Shown here one piece after another: positions 47,220 through 56,190 of a stretch of 64,000 nt of DNA. Source of the stretch: Pseudolysinimonas sp051954455 (GTDB lineage: Bacteria > Actinomycetota > Actinomycetes > Actinomycetales > Microbacteriaceae); the NCBI RefSeq assembly GCF_051954455.1, contig NZ_JBQCHS010000018.1, forward strand, positions 62,001 through 126,000, read 5' to 3'. A program made the translations under genes and the position numbers. Below the pieces are notes generated by a model. It had not been told where the DNA came from. It did not search any database and saw only the letters and a program-made list of their open reading frames with translations. Numbering within the stretch: the first letter of the stretch is position 1; each line of letters starts with the position of its first letter.

Positions 47220-49187
47220 GTGAGCGCACAGACCGGTTTCGACCTGTTCCCCGACCGCTCCGTGATCGCGATCCGCGTGAACGGCGAGCTGAAGGACAAG
47301 GCGACCGAGCTCACGACGACCGAGGGTGTGGAGCCCGTCGCCGTCGACTCCGCCGACGGCCTCGCCATCCTCCGCCACTCCACCGCGCACGTCATGGCGC
47401 AGGCGGTGCAGCGCATCAACCCGGAGGCGAGGCTCGGGATCGGGCCGCCCGTCACCGACGGCTTCTACTACGACTTCGACGTCGCCGAGCCCTTCACCCC
47501 GGAGGATCTCAAGGCGATCGAGAAGGAGATGGACCGCATCATCCGCTCCGGGCAGCGGTTCGTGCGCCGCGTCGTCACCGAGGACGAGGCGCGCGCCGAG
47601 CTCGCCGACGAGCCCTACAAGCTGGAGCTCATCGGGTTGAAGGGCCGCGTCGGGCACGGCGAGGGATCGGGCGACGACGGGGAGTCGGTCGAGGTCGGCG
47701 GCGCCGAGCTCACCATCTACGACAACGTCGACCGCGACGGGAACACCGCCTGGAAGGACCTCTGCCGCGGCCCGCACGTGCCGAACACGGGCGCCCTCGG
47801 CGTCTACCGCCTGATGCGGATCGCCGCCGCCTACTGGCGCGGGTCCGAGAAGAACCCGCAGCTGCAGCGCATCTACGGCACCGCCTGGCCGACCAAGGAC
47901 GAGCTCCGGTCGTACCTCGAGCGCCTCGAGGAGGCCGCCAAGCGCGATCACCGCAAGCTCGGCCGCGAGCTCGACCTCTTCTCGTTCCCGGACGAGATCG
48001 GCTCCGGCCTGTCGGTCTGGCATCCGCGCGGCGGCATCGTCCGCATGGAGATGGAGCAGCACGCCCGCAAGCGCCACGTCGACGCGGGCTACACCTACGT
48101 GTACACGCCCCACATCTCCAAGCAGGACCTGTTCCGCACCTCCGGCCACCTCCAGACCTACAAGGAGGGCATGTTCCCGCCCATCAACATGGACGAGGAG
48201 CGCGACGCCGAGGGCACCATCACCAAGCAGGGCACCGACTACTACCTGAAGCCGATGAACTGCCCGATGCACATCCTGATCTACAAGGAGCGCGCGCGGA
48301 GCTACCGCGACCTCCCGATGCGGCTGGCGGAGAACGGCACGGTCTATCGCAACGAGCTCTCGGGGGCCCTGCACGGCCTGACCCGCGTGCGCGGCTTCAC
48401 GCAGGACGACTCGCACCTGTTCGTCACCCCCGACCAGCTCGAGGACGAGGCGACCAAGGTCCTCGAGTTCGTCATCTCGATGCTGCGCGACTTCGGCCTC
48501 GACGACTTCGAGCTCGAGCTCTCGATGCGCGACGACCACAAGGACAAGTGGATCGGCTCCGACGAGTTCTGGGAGTACTCGACGAACGCGCTCCGCAACG
48601 TGGCGCAGTCGTCCGGCCTCAAACTCACGGAGATGCCGGGGGAGGCCGCGTTCTACGGGCCCAAGATCGACCTCAAGACCCGCGACGCGCTCGGCCGCAC
48701 CTGGCAGCTGTCGACGGTGCAGGTCGACCCGAACCTGCCCGAGCGGTTCGAGCTCGAGTTCACCGACCGCGACGGGCAGCGCAAGCGCCCGATCATGATC
48801 CATCGCGCCCTGTTCGGCTCCATCGAGCGCTTCTTCGCCATCCTGCTTGAGCACTACGCGGGCGCGTTCCCGGTGTGGCTCGCGCCCGTGCAGGTCGTCG
48901 GGATCCCGGTGGCGGAGGAGTACGCCGACTACCTCGGCGGCGTGGTCGACCGGCTTCGCGCGGAGGGCGTGCGCGCCGAGCTCGACGCGAGCGACGAGCG
49001 GATGCAGAAGAAGATCCGCACCGCCACCACCATGAAGGTGCCGTTCCAGCTGATCGCGGGGGAGAAGGATCGCGACGCCGGCACGGTGAGCTTCCGGTTC
49101 CGCGACGGCACCCAGGACAACGGGGTGCCGATCAACGAGGCCGTGCGCCGGATCCGTGAGGCGATCGACACCAAGGCGCAGGTCTAG
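47220..49187 (+). CDS. thrS: Threonine-tRNA ligase
   Basis: 655 residues from the GTG at 47220. TGS domain at the N-terminus, editing-type second domain (LRHSTAHVMAQAVQRINPEARLGIGPPVTDGFYYDFD with the His pair), class II catalytic core with MNCPMHILIYKERARSYRDLPMRLAE (motif 2 region and zinc-binding Cys), FTQDDSHLFV, motif 3 HRALFGSIERFFAILLEHYAG, and anticodon-binding domain to the end. An essential translation enzyme. Confidence 0.97.
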   Translation: MSAQTGFDLFPDRSVIAIRVNGELKDKATELTTTEGVEPVAVDSADGLAILRHSTAHVMAQAVQRINPEARLGIGPPVTDGFYYDFDVAEPFTPEDLKAIEKEMDRIIRSGQRFVRRVVTEDEARAELADEPYKLELIGLKGRVGHGEGSGDDGESVEVGGAELTIYDNVDRDGNTAWKDLCRGPHVPNTGALGVYRLMRIAAAYWRGSEKNPQLQRIYGTAWPTKDELRSYLERLEEAAKRDHRKLGRELDLFSFPDEIGSGLSVWHPRGGIVRMEMEQHARKRHVDAGYTYVYTPHISKQDLFRTSGHLQTYKEGMFPPINMDEERDAEGTITKQGTDYYLKPMNCPMHILIYKERARSYRDLPMRLAENGTVYRNELSGALHGLTRVRGFTQDDSHLFVTPDQLEDEATKVLEFVISMLRDFGLDDFELELSMRDDHKDKWIGSDEFWEYSTNALRNVAQSSGLKLTEMPGEAAFYGPKIDLKTRDALGRTWQLSTVQVDPNLPERFELEFTDRDGQRKRPIMIHRALFGSIERFFAILLEHYAGAFPVWLAPVQVVGIPVAEEYADYLGGVVDRLRAEGVRAELDASDERMQKKIRTATTMKVPFQLIAGEKDRDAGTVSFRFRDGTQDNGVPINEAVRRIREAIDTKAQV

Positions 49188-49195
49188 CGGCCGGG

Positions 49196-49771
49196 ATGCG
49201 CGACTACGACGGGACCGAGTACGACGCGGTCGAATCCTCGGACGGCTTCGCGGGCGTGCCCGACGGCCTGCAGCGGCTGTGGACGCCGCACCGGATCGCG
49301 TACATCGAGCAGTCGTCGGCCGAGCGCGCGAGCGGCGAGTGCGTGTTCTGCGTCGCGCCCACGATGTCCGACGAGAAGGCGCTCATCGTGCACCGCGGGG
49401 CGAGCGCGTACGTGATCCTCAACCTCTTCCCCTACAACAGCGGCCACCTGCTCGTCGTGCCGTACCGCCACGTCGCGACCTACGACCTGGCGACCCCCGA
49501 GGAGACGGCCGAGATCACGACCCTCACGCAGACCGCGATGCGCGTGCTCGCCGCGACCTCGCACCCGCACGGGTTCAACATCGGCATGAACCAGGGCGCG
49601 GTCGCGGGAGCCGGGATCTCGGAGCACCTGCACCAGCACGTCGTGCCGCGCTGGGCCTCCGACGCCAACTTCCTGCCGATCATCGGGCAGACGAAGGCGA
49701 TCCCGACGCTGCTCGGCGAGGCCCGCGCCCAGCTCGCCGACGCCTGGCCGGCCTCCCCGCCGGTCGAGTAG
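49196..49771 (+). CDS. HIT-family nucleotide hydrolase
   Basis: 191 residues. CVFCVAPTMSDEKALIVHRGASAYVILNLFPYNSGHLLVVPYRHVATYDLA and the His triad HLHQHVVPRW (preceded by GAGISE) are the AP4A-phosphorylase-like HIT pattern. Probably hydrolyses or phosphorolyses dinucleoside polyphosphates such as Ap4A formed by aminoacyl-tRNA synthetases, which suits its position 9 bases after thrS. Confidence 0.92.
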   Translation: MRDYDGTEYDAVESSDGFAGVPDGLQRLWTPHRIAYIEQSSAERASGECVFCVAPTMSDEKALIVHRGASAYVILNLFPYNSGHLLVVPYRHVATYDLATPEETAEITTLTQTAMRVLAATSHPHGFNIGMNQGAVAGAGISEHLHQHVVPRWASDANFLPIIGQTKAIPTLLGEARAQLADAWPASPPVE

Positions 49772-49780
49772 CCCGCTGCG

Positions 49781-50632
49781 TCAGCGGACCCGCGCGACCT
49801 CGAACTGCATCCGCGGGTGCGCGTACGTCTCCTGCGACTCCACGAGCAGCAGCTCCCGCGACCCCGCGTCGAGCGTGTTCTGCAGCAGGTCGAAGACGCT
49901 CGACGTCGTCCGTGCGAGGGCGTCCGCAGCGTCGCCCGTGCGCCGGAAGTGGGCGGTGAACAGCGCAGCCGTGACGTCGCCGGAGCCGTTCGCCTTCATC
50001 CCGAGCCGCGGCGTCTGCACGATCCACGCGCCGTCGTCGGTGACGGCCATCATCTCGATCGTCCCGGGGTCCGCGTCCGGGCGCTCGACGCTCGTCACGA
50101 GCACCGTGCGCGGCCCCATCGCCCGCGCCGCGTCGGCGGCCTCCAGCGTGGACTCGAGGGAGTAGGGCTCCCGCCCGGTGAGGAACCCCAGCTCGAACTG
50201 GTTCGGCGTGATGAGGTCGGCGACCGGCACGACCCGCTCGCGCAGCAGCACCGGGATCGCCGGCGCGACGAAGCAGCCGGACGCCGCGTTGCCCATCACC
50301 GGGTCGCAGGCGTAGATCGCGTCGGGATTGGCCGCCTTCACGCGCGCGACCGCGTCGATCACGACCTCCCCGATGCCCTCGCTGCCCTGGTAGCCCGAGA
50401 GCACGACGTCGATCTCGCCGAGCACGCCGCGCTCCTCGATCCCGAGGATCACGTCGCGCACGTCGTCGGGGGAGATGAGCGGTCCGCGCCAGGCGCCGTA
50501 CCCGGTGTGGTTCGAGAAGGTCACGGTGTAGACCGGCAGGACCTCGACCCCGATGCGCTGGAGCGGGAAGACCGCCGCGGAGTTGCCGACGTGCCCGTAC
50601 GCGACGGCCGACTGGATCGAGAGGATCTTCAC
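49781..50632 (-). CDS. pdxY: Pyridoxal kinase
   Basis: 283 residues from a GTG at 50632. PfkB-like fold of PdxY: ILSIQSAVAYGHVGNSAAVFPLQRIGVEVLPVYTVTFSNHTGYGAWRG, VLSGYQGSEGIG, YACDPVMGNAASGCFV, LITPNQFELGFLTG, and GMKANGSGDVTAALF with the catalytic Asp of GSGD. Phosphorylates pyridoxal for the B6 salvage pathway; it is divergent from the de novo genes pdxS-pdxT. Confidence 0.94.
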   Translation of the reverse strand: MKILSIQSAVAYGHVGNSAAVFPLQRIGVEVLPVYTVTFSNHTGYGAWRGPLISPDDVRDVILGIEERGVLGEIDVVLSGYQGSEGIGEVVIDAVARVKAANPDAIYACDPVMGNAASGCFVAPAIPVLLRERVVPVADLITPNQFELGFLTGREPYSLESTLEAADAARAMGPRTVLVTSVERPDADPGTIEMMAVTDDGAWIVQTPRLGMKANGSGDVTAALFTAHFRRTGDAADALARTTSSVFDLLQNTLDAGSRELLLVESQETYAHPRMQFEVARVR

Positions 50633-50638
50633 GCCACC

Positions 50639-50648
50639 AATCTAGAAT
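50639..50648. promoter_or_regulatory. Overlapping divergent -10 elements of pdxY and pdxS
   Basis: The intergenic gap is only 23 bases. TAGATT (minus strand, 50639-50644) sits 6 bases before the pdxY start and TAGAAT (plus, 50643-50648) 7 bases before the pdxS start; they share two bases, so both mRNAs would be leaderless and the promoters mutually exclusive. Confidence 0.6.
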
Positions 50649-50655
50649 CAGTGCC

Positions 50656-51558
50656 ATGCCCGACACTCCGGCCACCCCCGCCACCGGTACCGCCCGCGTC
50701 AAGCGCGGCCTCGCCGAGATGCTCAAGGGCGGCGTCATCATGGACGTCGTCACCGCCGACCAGGCGAAGATCGCGGAGGACGCCGGCGCCGTCGCCGTCA
50801 TGGCGCTCGAGCGCGTCCCGGCCGACATCCGCGCCCAGGGCGGCGTCGCCCGCATGAGCGACCCCGACCTCATCGACGGCATCATCGAGGCCGTCTCGAT
50901 CCCGGTCATGGCCAAGGCCCGCATCGGCCACTTCGTCGAGGCGCAGGTGCTCCAGTCGCTCGGCGTCGACTACATCGACGAGTCGGAGGTGCTCTCGCCC
51001 GCCGACTACGTCAACCACATCGACAAGTGGCCCTTCACCGTGCCGTTCGTCTGCGGCGCCACCAACCTCGGGGAGGCGCTCCGTCGCATCACCGAGGGCG
51101 CGGCGATGATCCGCTCCAAGGGCGAGGCGGGCACCGGCGACGTGTCGGAGGCGACCAAGCACATCCGCACCATCACGGGCGAGATCAACGCCCTGAAGGC
51201 CAGGACGAAGGACGAGCTGTACGTCGCGGCGAAAGAGCTGCAGGCGCCCTACGACCTGGTCGCCGAGGTCGCCGAGACGGGCAAGCTCCCCGTCGTGCTG
51301 TTCACGGCGGGCGGCGTCGCGACGCCGGCCGACGCCGCGCTCATGATGCAGCTCGGGGCGGACGGCGTGTTCGTCGGCTCCGGCATCTTCAAGTCGGGGG
51401 AGCCGGCCAAGCGCGCCGCCGCGATCGTCAAGGCGACGACCTTCTTCGACGACCCGGCCGAGATCGCCGCGGCGTCGCGCGGCCTCGGCGAGGCCATGGT
51501 CGGCATCAACGTCGCCGACCTCGCCGCGCCGCACCGGCTCGCCGAGCGTGGCTGGTAG
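50656..51558 (+). CDS. pdxS: Pyridoxal 5'-phosphate synthase, synthase subunit
   Basis: 300 residues. VKRGLAEMLKGGVIMDVVTADQAKIAEDAGAVAVMALERVPADIR, IPVMAKARIGHFVEAQVLQ (Lys87, ribose-5-phosphate Schiff base), YIDESEVLSPADY, IRSKGEAGTG and FTAGGVATPADAALMMQLGADGVFVGSGIFKS are diagnostic. It makes PLP from ribose-5-P, glyceraldehyde-3-P and ammonia delivered by PdxT. It overlaps pdxT by 11 bases. Confidence 0.97.
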   Translation: MPDTPATPATGTARVKRGLAEMLKGGVIMDVVTADQAKIAEDAGAVAVMALERVPADIRAQGGVARMSDPDLIDGIIEAVSIPVMAKARIGHFVEAQVLQSLGVDYIDESEVLSPADYVNHIDKWPFTVPFVCGATNLGEALRRITEGAAMIRSKGEAGTGDVSEATKHIRTITGEINALKARTKDELYVAAKELQAPYDLVAEVAETGKLPVVLFTAGGVATPADAALMMQLGADGVFVGSGIFKSGEPAKRAAAIVKATTFFDDPAEIAAASRGLGEAMVGINVADLAAPHRLAERGW

Positions 51559-52141
51559 CGGCCCGCGCGTCGGGGTCCTCGCGCTGCAGGGCGACGTCCG
51601 CGAGCACCTCGCCGTTCTCCGTGGGCTCGGGGCGGACGCCGTCCCCGTGCGCCGGCCGGCGGAGCTCGACGATGTCGCGGGGCTGGTTATCCCGGGCGGC
51701 GAGTCGACGGTGGTGGACAAGCTGAGCCGGGCGTTCGGGCTGCGCGAACCGCTCGTCTCCCGGATCACCGGCGGGATGCCGGTCTACGGCACATGCGCCG
51801 GCCTGATCATGCTGAGCGACCGGGTCACCGACGCGATCGCGGGGCAGCAGACCCTCGGCGGCCTTGACGTCACCGTGCGGCGCAACGCGTTCGGCAACCA
51901 GAACGACTCATTCGAGACGGATCTCGACATCCCGGAGCTCGGGGATCCGGCCGTGCACGCGGTGTTCATCCGCGCGCCCGCCGTGACTGAGACGGGCCCC
52001 GATGTCGTGATCCTCGCGGCGCTCGACGACGGGCGGATCGTCGCGGTGGAGCAGGGGAACCTCCTCGGCACCGCGTTCCACCCCGAGGTCACCGGTGAGG
52101 ATCGGTTCCACCGTCGCTTCCTGCAGCGCGTCGCCGGCTGA
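51548..52141 (+). CDS. pdxT: Pyridoxal 5'-phosphate synthase, glutaminase subunit
   Basis: 197 residues. Glutamine amidotransferase of the triad type: VGVLALQGDVREHLAVLRGLG, LVIPGGESTVVDKL, nucleophile Cys83 in VYGTCAGLIML, and the His-Glu pair in GTAFHPEVTGEDRFHRRFL. Supplies ammonia to PdxS. Its 3' end overlaps the minus-strand small membrane gene by 53 bases. Confidence 0.96.
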   Translation: MAGSGPRVGVLALQGDVREHLAVLRGLGADAVPVRRPAELDDVAGLVIPGGESTVVDKLSRAFGLREPLVSRITGGMPVYGTCAGLIMLSDRVTDAIAGQQTLGGLDVTVRRNAFGNQNDSFETDLDIPELGDPAVHAVFIRAPAVTETGPDVVILAALDDGRIVAVEQGNLLGTAFHPEVTGEDRFHRRFLQRVAG

Positions 52142-52334
52142 TCAGGCGCGCGATGCCGAGCGCGATGAATGCGGCAGCGCTGCAGAGGAACGTCAGCCCG
52201 ACGGAGAACTCGCTCGTCATCCGGATCGCTCCGAAGACCGCCTCGGCGACGCCCACGCAGATCGAGACGAAGCCCCACAGGCGCCACCGCGAGATCGGCG
52301 GCGTCGGGTCGTTGCTGTCGGCGAGTCCGAGCAT
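52089..52334 (-). CDS. Small two-helix membrane protein overlapping pdxT
   Basis: 81 residues. Hydrophobic segments RLWGFVSICVGVAEAVFGAI and FSVGLTFLCSAAAFIALGIARLI, with basic SRRR after the second. The last ~17 codons lie antisense to pdxT; the helices do not. No family recognised. A plausible real gene because the non-overlapping part has gene-like codon use and the start has no competing frame. Confidence 0.5.
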   Translation of the reverse strand: MLGLADSNDPTPPISRWRLWGFVSICVGVAEAVFGAIRMTSEFSVGLTFLCSAAAFIALGIARLISRRRAAGSDGGTDPHR

Positions 52335-52423
52335 CTCTCCAGTCTGCGCCCCGCGCGGCCGAAAGCGCCCCGGCGCGCCCGGGTAGCATTGAGCGTCTTT
52401 CCCGGAACACCGAAGGAGCAGCC

Positions 52424-53188
52424 GTGAGCGGCCATTCCAAGTGGGCGACGACCAAGCACAAGAAGGCGGTCATCGACCAGCGACGTGCGAAGTCCTTCGC
52501 CAAGCTCATCAAGAACATCGAGGTCGCAGCCAAGATGGGCGGCGCCGACCTGAGCGGCAACCCGACGCTCGTCGACGCCGTGCAGAAGGCCAAGAAGACC
52601 TCGGTGCCGAACGACAACATCGACCGCGCCATCAAGCGCGGCGCCGGGCTCAGCGGCGAGTCGGTCGACTACCAGACGATCATGTACGAGGGCTACGGTC
52701 CCAATGGCGTCGCGCTCCTCATCGAGTGCCTCACCGACAACAAGAACCGCGCCGCGGCCGAGGTGCGCACTGCGATGACGCGGAACGGCGGCACGATGGC
52801 CGACCCGGGCAGCGTCGCCTACAACTTCAGCCGCAAGGGTGTCATCTCGATCACGAAGGCGGACGGCGTCTCCGAGGACTCGATCCTCGAGGCGGTCATG
52901 GACGCAGGCGTCGAGGACGTCGTGGACCAGGGCGGCGGTTTCGAGGTCCTCACCGACCCGTCGGAGCTGGTGGCCGCCCGCACGGCGCTCGTCGAGGCGG
53001 GCATCGACTACGACTCGGCGGAGGCGGAGTTCGTGCCCGGCGTCCAGGTGCCGGTCGACGCCGACACGGCCCGCAAGGTGTTCCGGCTGATCGACGCGCT
53101 CGAGGACAGCGACGACGTGCAGAACGTCTTCTCCAACCTCGAGATCCCGGCCGACGTCCAGGCCGAGCTCGACGCGGACGACGAGTAG
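52424..53188 (+). CDS. yebC: YebC/PmpR-family protein
   Basis: 254 residues from the GTG at 52424 (AAGGAG upstream; TAGCAT at 52384-52389 may be the -10). SGHSKWATTKHKKAVIDQRRAKSFAKLIKNIEVAAKMGGAD is the highly conserved start, followed by VPNDNIDRAIKRGAG, YEGYGPNGVALLIECLTDNKNRAAAEVRTAMTRNGG. Family members act as transcription regulators or as translation factors relieving polyproline stalling. Upstream of ruvCAB, as is usual. Confidence 0.95.
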   Translation: MSGHSKWATTKHKKAVIDQRRAKSFAKLIKNIEVAAKMGGADLSGNPTLVDAVQKAKKTSVPNDNIDRAIKRGAGLSGESVDYQTIMYEGYGPNGVALLIECLTDNKNRAAAEVRTAMTRNGGTMADPGSVAYNFSRKGVISITKADGVSEDSILEAVMDAGVEDVVDQGGGFEVLTDPSELVAARTALVEAGIDYDSAEAEFVPGVQVPVDADTARKVFRLIDALEDSDDVQNVFSNLEIPADVQAELDADDE

Positions 53189-53212
53189 CACGGCGGCCCG
53201 GGGGAGCGGCCG

Positions 53213-53767
53213 ATGCGCGTGCTGGGGATCGATCCGGGCCTGACCCGATGCGGCGTCGGCGTCGTGGACGTCGCGCCCGATCGCTCGGCCACGCTCGTGC
53301 ACGTCAGCGTGATCCGGACCGCGCCGGAGGAGCCGATCGAGCTCCGCCTGCTGGCGGTGGCGCGCGGCATCGCGACCGCGCTCGACGCGTACCAGCCCAA
53401 CGCCCTCGCCGTCGAGCGCATGTTCGCCCAGCACAATCTCCGCACCGTCATCGGCACGGCCCAGGCCTCCGGCGTCGCGCTGGCCGCCGCCGCCGAACGC
53501 GGTCTGCCGGTCGGCCTGCACACCCCGAGCGAGGTGAAGGCCGCGATCACCGGGTACGGCAACGCGCAGAAGGCGCAGGTCGGGACCATGGTCGCGCGGG
53601 TGCTCGGGCTCGCGAAGGTGCCGAAACCGGCTGACGCGTCGGACGCGCTTGCGCTCGCCATCTGCCACGCATGGCGGGGCGCGCCCTTCACCCCCGCCGC
53701 CGACCCGGGGCTGCTCACCCCCGCCCAGCGCGCGTGGCGGCAGGCCGAGGCGGCCGCCCGCTCCTAG
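53213..53767 (+). CDS. ruvC: Holliday-junction endonuclease
   Basis: 184 residues. Acidic active site: Asp7 in MRVLGIDPGLTRCG, Glu in LAVERMFAQHNLRTVIGTAQASGV, and DASDALALAICHAW near the end. Resolves four-way junctions with RuvAB. Starts 24 bases after yebC. Confidence 0.96.
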   Translation: MRVLGIDPGLTRCGVGVVDVAPDRSATLVHVSVIRTAPEEPIELRLLAVARGIATALDAYQPNALAVERMFAQHNLRTVIGTAQASGVALAAAAERGLPVGLHTPSEVKAAITGYGNAQKAQVGTMVARVLGLAKVPKPADASDALALAICHAWRGAPFTPAADPGLLTPAQRAWRQAEAAARS

Positions 53768-53776
53768 GCTGGCGGC

Positions 53777-54388
53777 ATGATCTCGTCGGTCCGCGGTGCC
53801 GTGCTGTCCGCCGGCGGCGGACTCGCCGTGATCGAGGTCGGGGGAGTCGGGCTCGCCGTGCAGGTGACGCCCCAGCACGCACTCACCCTGCGGATCGGCG
53901 AGGAGGCCCGCCTCCACACCGCGCTCATCGTGCGCGAGGACGACCTCAGCCTCTACGGCTTCGCGACGCCGGACGAACTCGTCGTCTTCGACCTGCTGCG
54001 CGGCGTCTCGGGCGTCGGCCCGAAGTCCGCGCTCGGCGTCCTCGCCACGCTCACCCCGCAGCAGGTCGCGCAGGCCGTCGCCGACGAGGACGACGCGCCC
54101 TTCCGCAAGGTGTCGGGCATCGGACCGAAGACCGCGAAGCTCATCGCCGTGTCGCTCGCGGGCAAGCTCGCGCCCGTCGCCGCGGCCGCCTCGGTGCCGA
54201 GCGGCGCCCCGGGCACGCAGGTCGCGTCGGCGGTCGTCGGAGCGCTCGTCGGGCTGGGCTGGAACGAGCGGGTCGCCGCGCAGACCGTCGAGGAGGCCGC
54301 GACCGAGGCGTCCGCGACCGACACGGCGTCGGTGCAGGCGCTCCTCCGGCTCGCCCTCGCACGGCTCGGACCGGGGGCCCGGCCGTGA
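53777..54388 (+). CDS. ruvA: Holliday-junction branch-migration protein RuvA
   Basis: 203 residues. ISSVRGAVLSAGGGLAVIEVGGVGLAVQVTP (OB fold), LRGVSGVGPKSALGVLATL and FRKVSGIGPKTAKLIAVSLAGKL (two helix-hairpin-helix motifs), and a C-terminal RuvB-binding domain. The GTGA junction with ruvB overlaps by 4 bases. Confidence 0.96.
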   Translation: MISSVRGAVLSAGGGLAVIEVGGVGLAVQVTPQHALTLRIGEEARLHTALIVREDDLSLYGFATPDELVVFDLLRGVSGVGPKSALGVLATLTPQQVAQAVADEDDAPFRKVSGIGPKTAKLIAVSLAGKLAPVAAAASVPSGAPGTQVASAVVGALVGLGWNERVAAQTVEEAATEASATDTASVQALLRLALARLGPGARP

Positions 54389-55446
54389 GCGACGACGACC
54401 TGGACGGCGACGCGCCGGGCGTGGAGAGCCTCAGCGTGGACGGCCTGGTCCGGCCGACCCCCGAGTCGGAGGCCGAACTCGCCTTCGAAGGGGCGCTCCG
54501 TCCGCGCTCGCTCGCCGAGTTCGTCGGGCAGGCGAAGGTCCGCGGGCAGCTGCAGCTGCTGCTCGACGCGGCCGCGATCCAGCAGCGCACGCCCGACCAC
54601 ATCCTGCTCGCCGGCCCGCCCGGGCTCGGCAAGACGACACTCGCGATGATCGTGGCGCACGAGTCGGGTCGTCCGCTGCGCATGTCGAGCGGGCCCGCGA
54701 TCCAGCACGCCGGCGACCTCGCGGCCCTGCTCTCGAGCCTCGTCGCGGGCGAGGTCCTCTTCATCGACGAGATCCACCGCATGGCGCGCAGCGCCGAGGA
54801 GATGCTCTACCTCGCGATGGAGGACTTCCGGATCGACATCATGGTCGGCAAGGGCGCCGGCGCGACCAGCATCCCGCTCGATCTCGCGCCGTTCACGATG
54901 GTCGGCGCCACCACGCGCTCCGGGCTCCTGCCGAATCCGCTGCGCGACCGCTTCGGCTTCACCGCCAACCTCGAGTTCTACGGCGACCACGAGCTCGACC
55001 AGGTGCTCGCCCGCGCTGCCCGCATGCTCGAGCTCGACATCGAGCCGGCCGCCCGCCGCGAGATCGCGACCCGCAGCCGCGGCACCCCGCGCATCGCCAA
55101 CCGGCTGCTCCGCCGCGTCCGCGACTACGCGATCGTGCACGGCGGCCGCGCCGACCTCTCGGCCGTGCGCACCGCGCTCGAGCTCTACGACGTCGACGCC
55201 ATGGGGCTCGACCGGCTGGACCGCGCGGTGCTCGACACGATCGTCACCCGGTTCGACGGCGGCCCGGTCGGTCTCAACACCCTCGCGGTGTCGGTCGGGG
55301 AGGAGCCCGAGACGATCGAGTCGGTCGTCGAGCCCTTCCTCGTGCGGATCGGGATGCTGACGCGCACGCCCCGCGGCCGCGTCGCGACCCGCCGCGCGTG
55401 GGACCACCTCGGGGTCCGCCGCCCCGACACGGGGGCGCTGTTCTGA
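54385..55446 (+). CDS. ruvB: Holliday-junction branch-migration ATPase RuvB
   Basis: 353 residues from the GTG at 54385. Walker A GPPGLGKTTLA, Walker B EVLFIDEIHRM, LRDRFGFTANLEFY with the arginine-finger region, and winged-helix C-terminus GLNTLAVSVGEEPETIESVVEPFLVRIGMLTRTPRGRVATRRAW. The motor of branch migration. Confidence 0.97.
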   Translation: MSDDDLDGDAPGVESLSVDGLVRPTPESEAELAFEGALRPRSLAEFVGQAKVRGQLQLLLDAAAIQQRTPDHILLAGPPGLGKTTLAMIVAHESGRPLRMSSGPAIQHAGDLAALLSSLVAGEVLFIDEIHRMARSAEEMLYLAMEDFRIDIMVGKGAGATSIPLDLAPFTMVGATTRSGLLPNPLRDRFGFTANLEFYGDHELDQVLARAARMLELDIEPAARREIATRSRGTPRIANRLLRRVRDYAIVHGGRADLSAVRTALELYDVDAMGLDRLDRAVLDTIVTRFDGGPVGLNTLAVSVGEEPETIESVVEPFLVRIGMLTRTPRGRVATRRAWDHLGVRRPDTGALF

Positions 55447-55533
55447 ATGGCGTATGCTTCCGGGGAACCGCACAGCCGCCTTGTCTAGGCTCGGCCGCGA
55501 TCTCCCACCATCCCGGAAGGCTCCAACGCCCCC

Positions 55534-56079
55534 ATGTCCTCCCTCGCCACGCTTCTCCCTGCTGCCACCACGCCCACGTCGTCGGGCAACTTCTTCCAGG
55601 ACAACTTCCTGACGATCGCGCTGGTCCTCGTGCTGGCCGTGATGGTGATCTTCATGGTCCGCAACTCGCGCAAGCGCAAGCGCGACGCGGAGGAGCTGCA
55701 GAACAAGTTCGTGCCGGGCGCCGAGGTCATGACGCAGCACGGCATCTACGGCACGCTCGTCTCGGTCGACGAGGAGAAGAACGAGGCGATCATCGAGACG
55801 ACGCCGGGCACCCGCCTCCGCGTGCACCGCCAGACCGTCGCCCGCGTGATCGACCCGGTCGACATCGACCCGGAGAAGGACATCGTCCACGACGAGGAGC
55901 CCGCCTCGACCGAGGCGCCCGAGTTCGGGGAGCGCGTCGTCGACGAGACCCCGGCCGCGACCGACGCCGAGGAGAGCAAGCCGGCCCCCGCGCCGCGCAC
56001 CTCCGCCGCGAGCACCCGCAGCACGTCCTCGACCGCGAAGCCGCGCAAGAAGCCCGCCGAGGGCGACGCGGCCGAGTAA
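55534..56079 (+). CDS. yajC: Preprotein translocase subunit YajC
   Basis: 181 residues. One transmembrane helix (about 23-41, FLTIALVLVLAVMVIFMVRNSRKRKRDAEEL), then the conserved LVPGAEVMTQHGIYGTLVSVDEEKNEAIIETTPGTRLRVHRQTVARV. The acidic, Pro/Ala-rich tail of about 70 residues is longer than in many YajC proteins. Works with SecDF on the Sec translocon. Confidence 0.93.
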   Translation: MSSLATLLPAATTPTSSGNFFQDNFLTIALVLVLAVMVIFMVRNSRKRKRDAEELQNKFVPGAEVMTQHGIYGTLVSVDEEKNEAIIETTPGTRLRVHRQTVARVIDPVDIDPEKDIVHDEEPASTEAPEFGERVVDETPAATDAEESKPAPAPRTSAASTRSTSSTAKPRKKPAEGDAAE

Positions 56080-56190
56080 GGCGAGGCGGACTCCGCCTCT
56101 CCGTTACCCTGGTCACCGGCTCGGCGCTGACGTCGGGCGAGGCCGCAGCCGAGCCGACGCTCGCGCGCTCGAAGAAAGCAGAACGACCCC

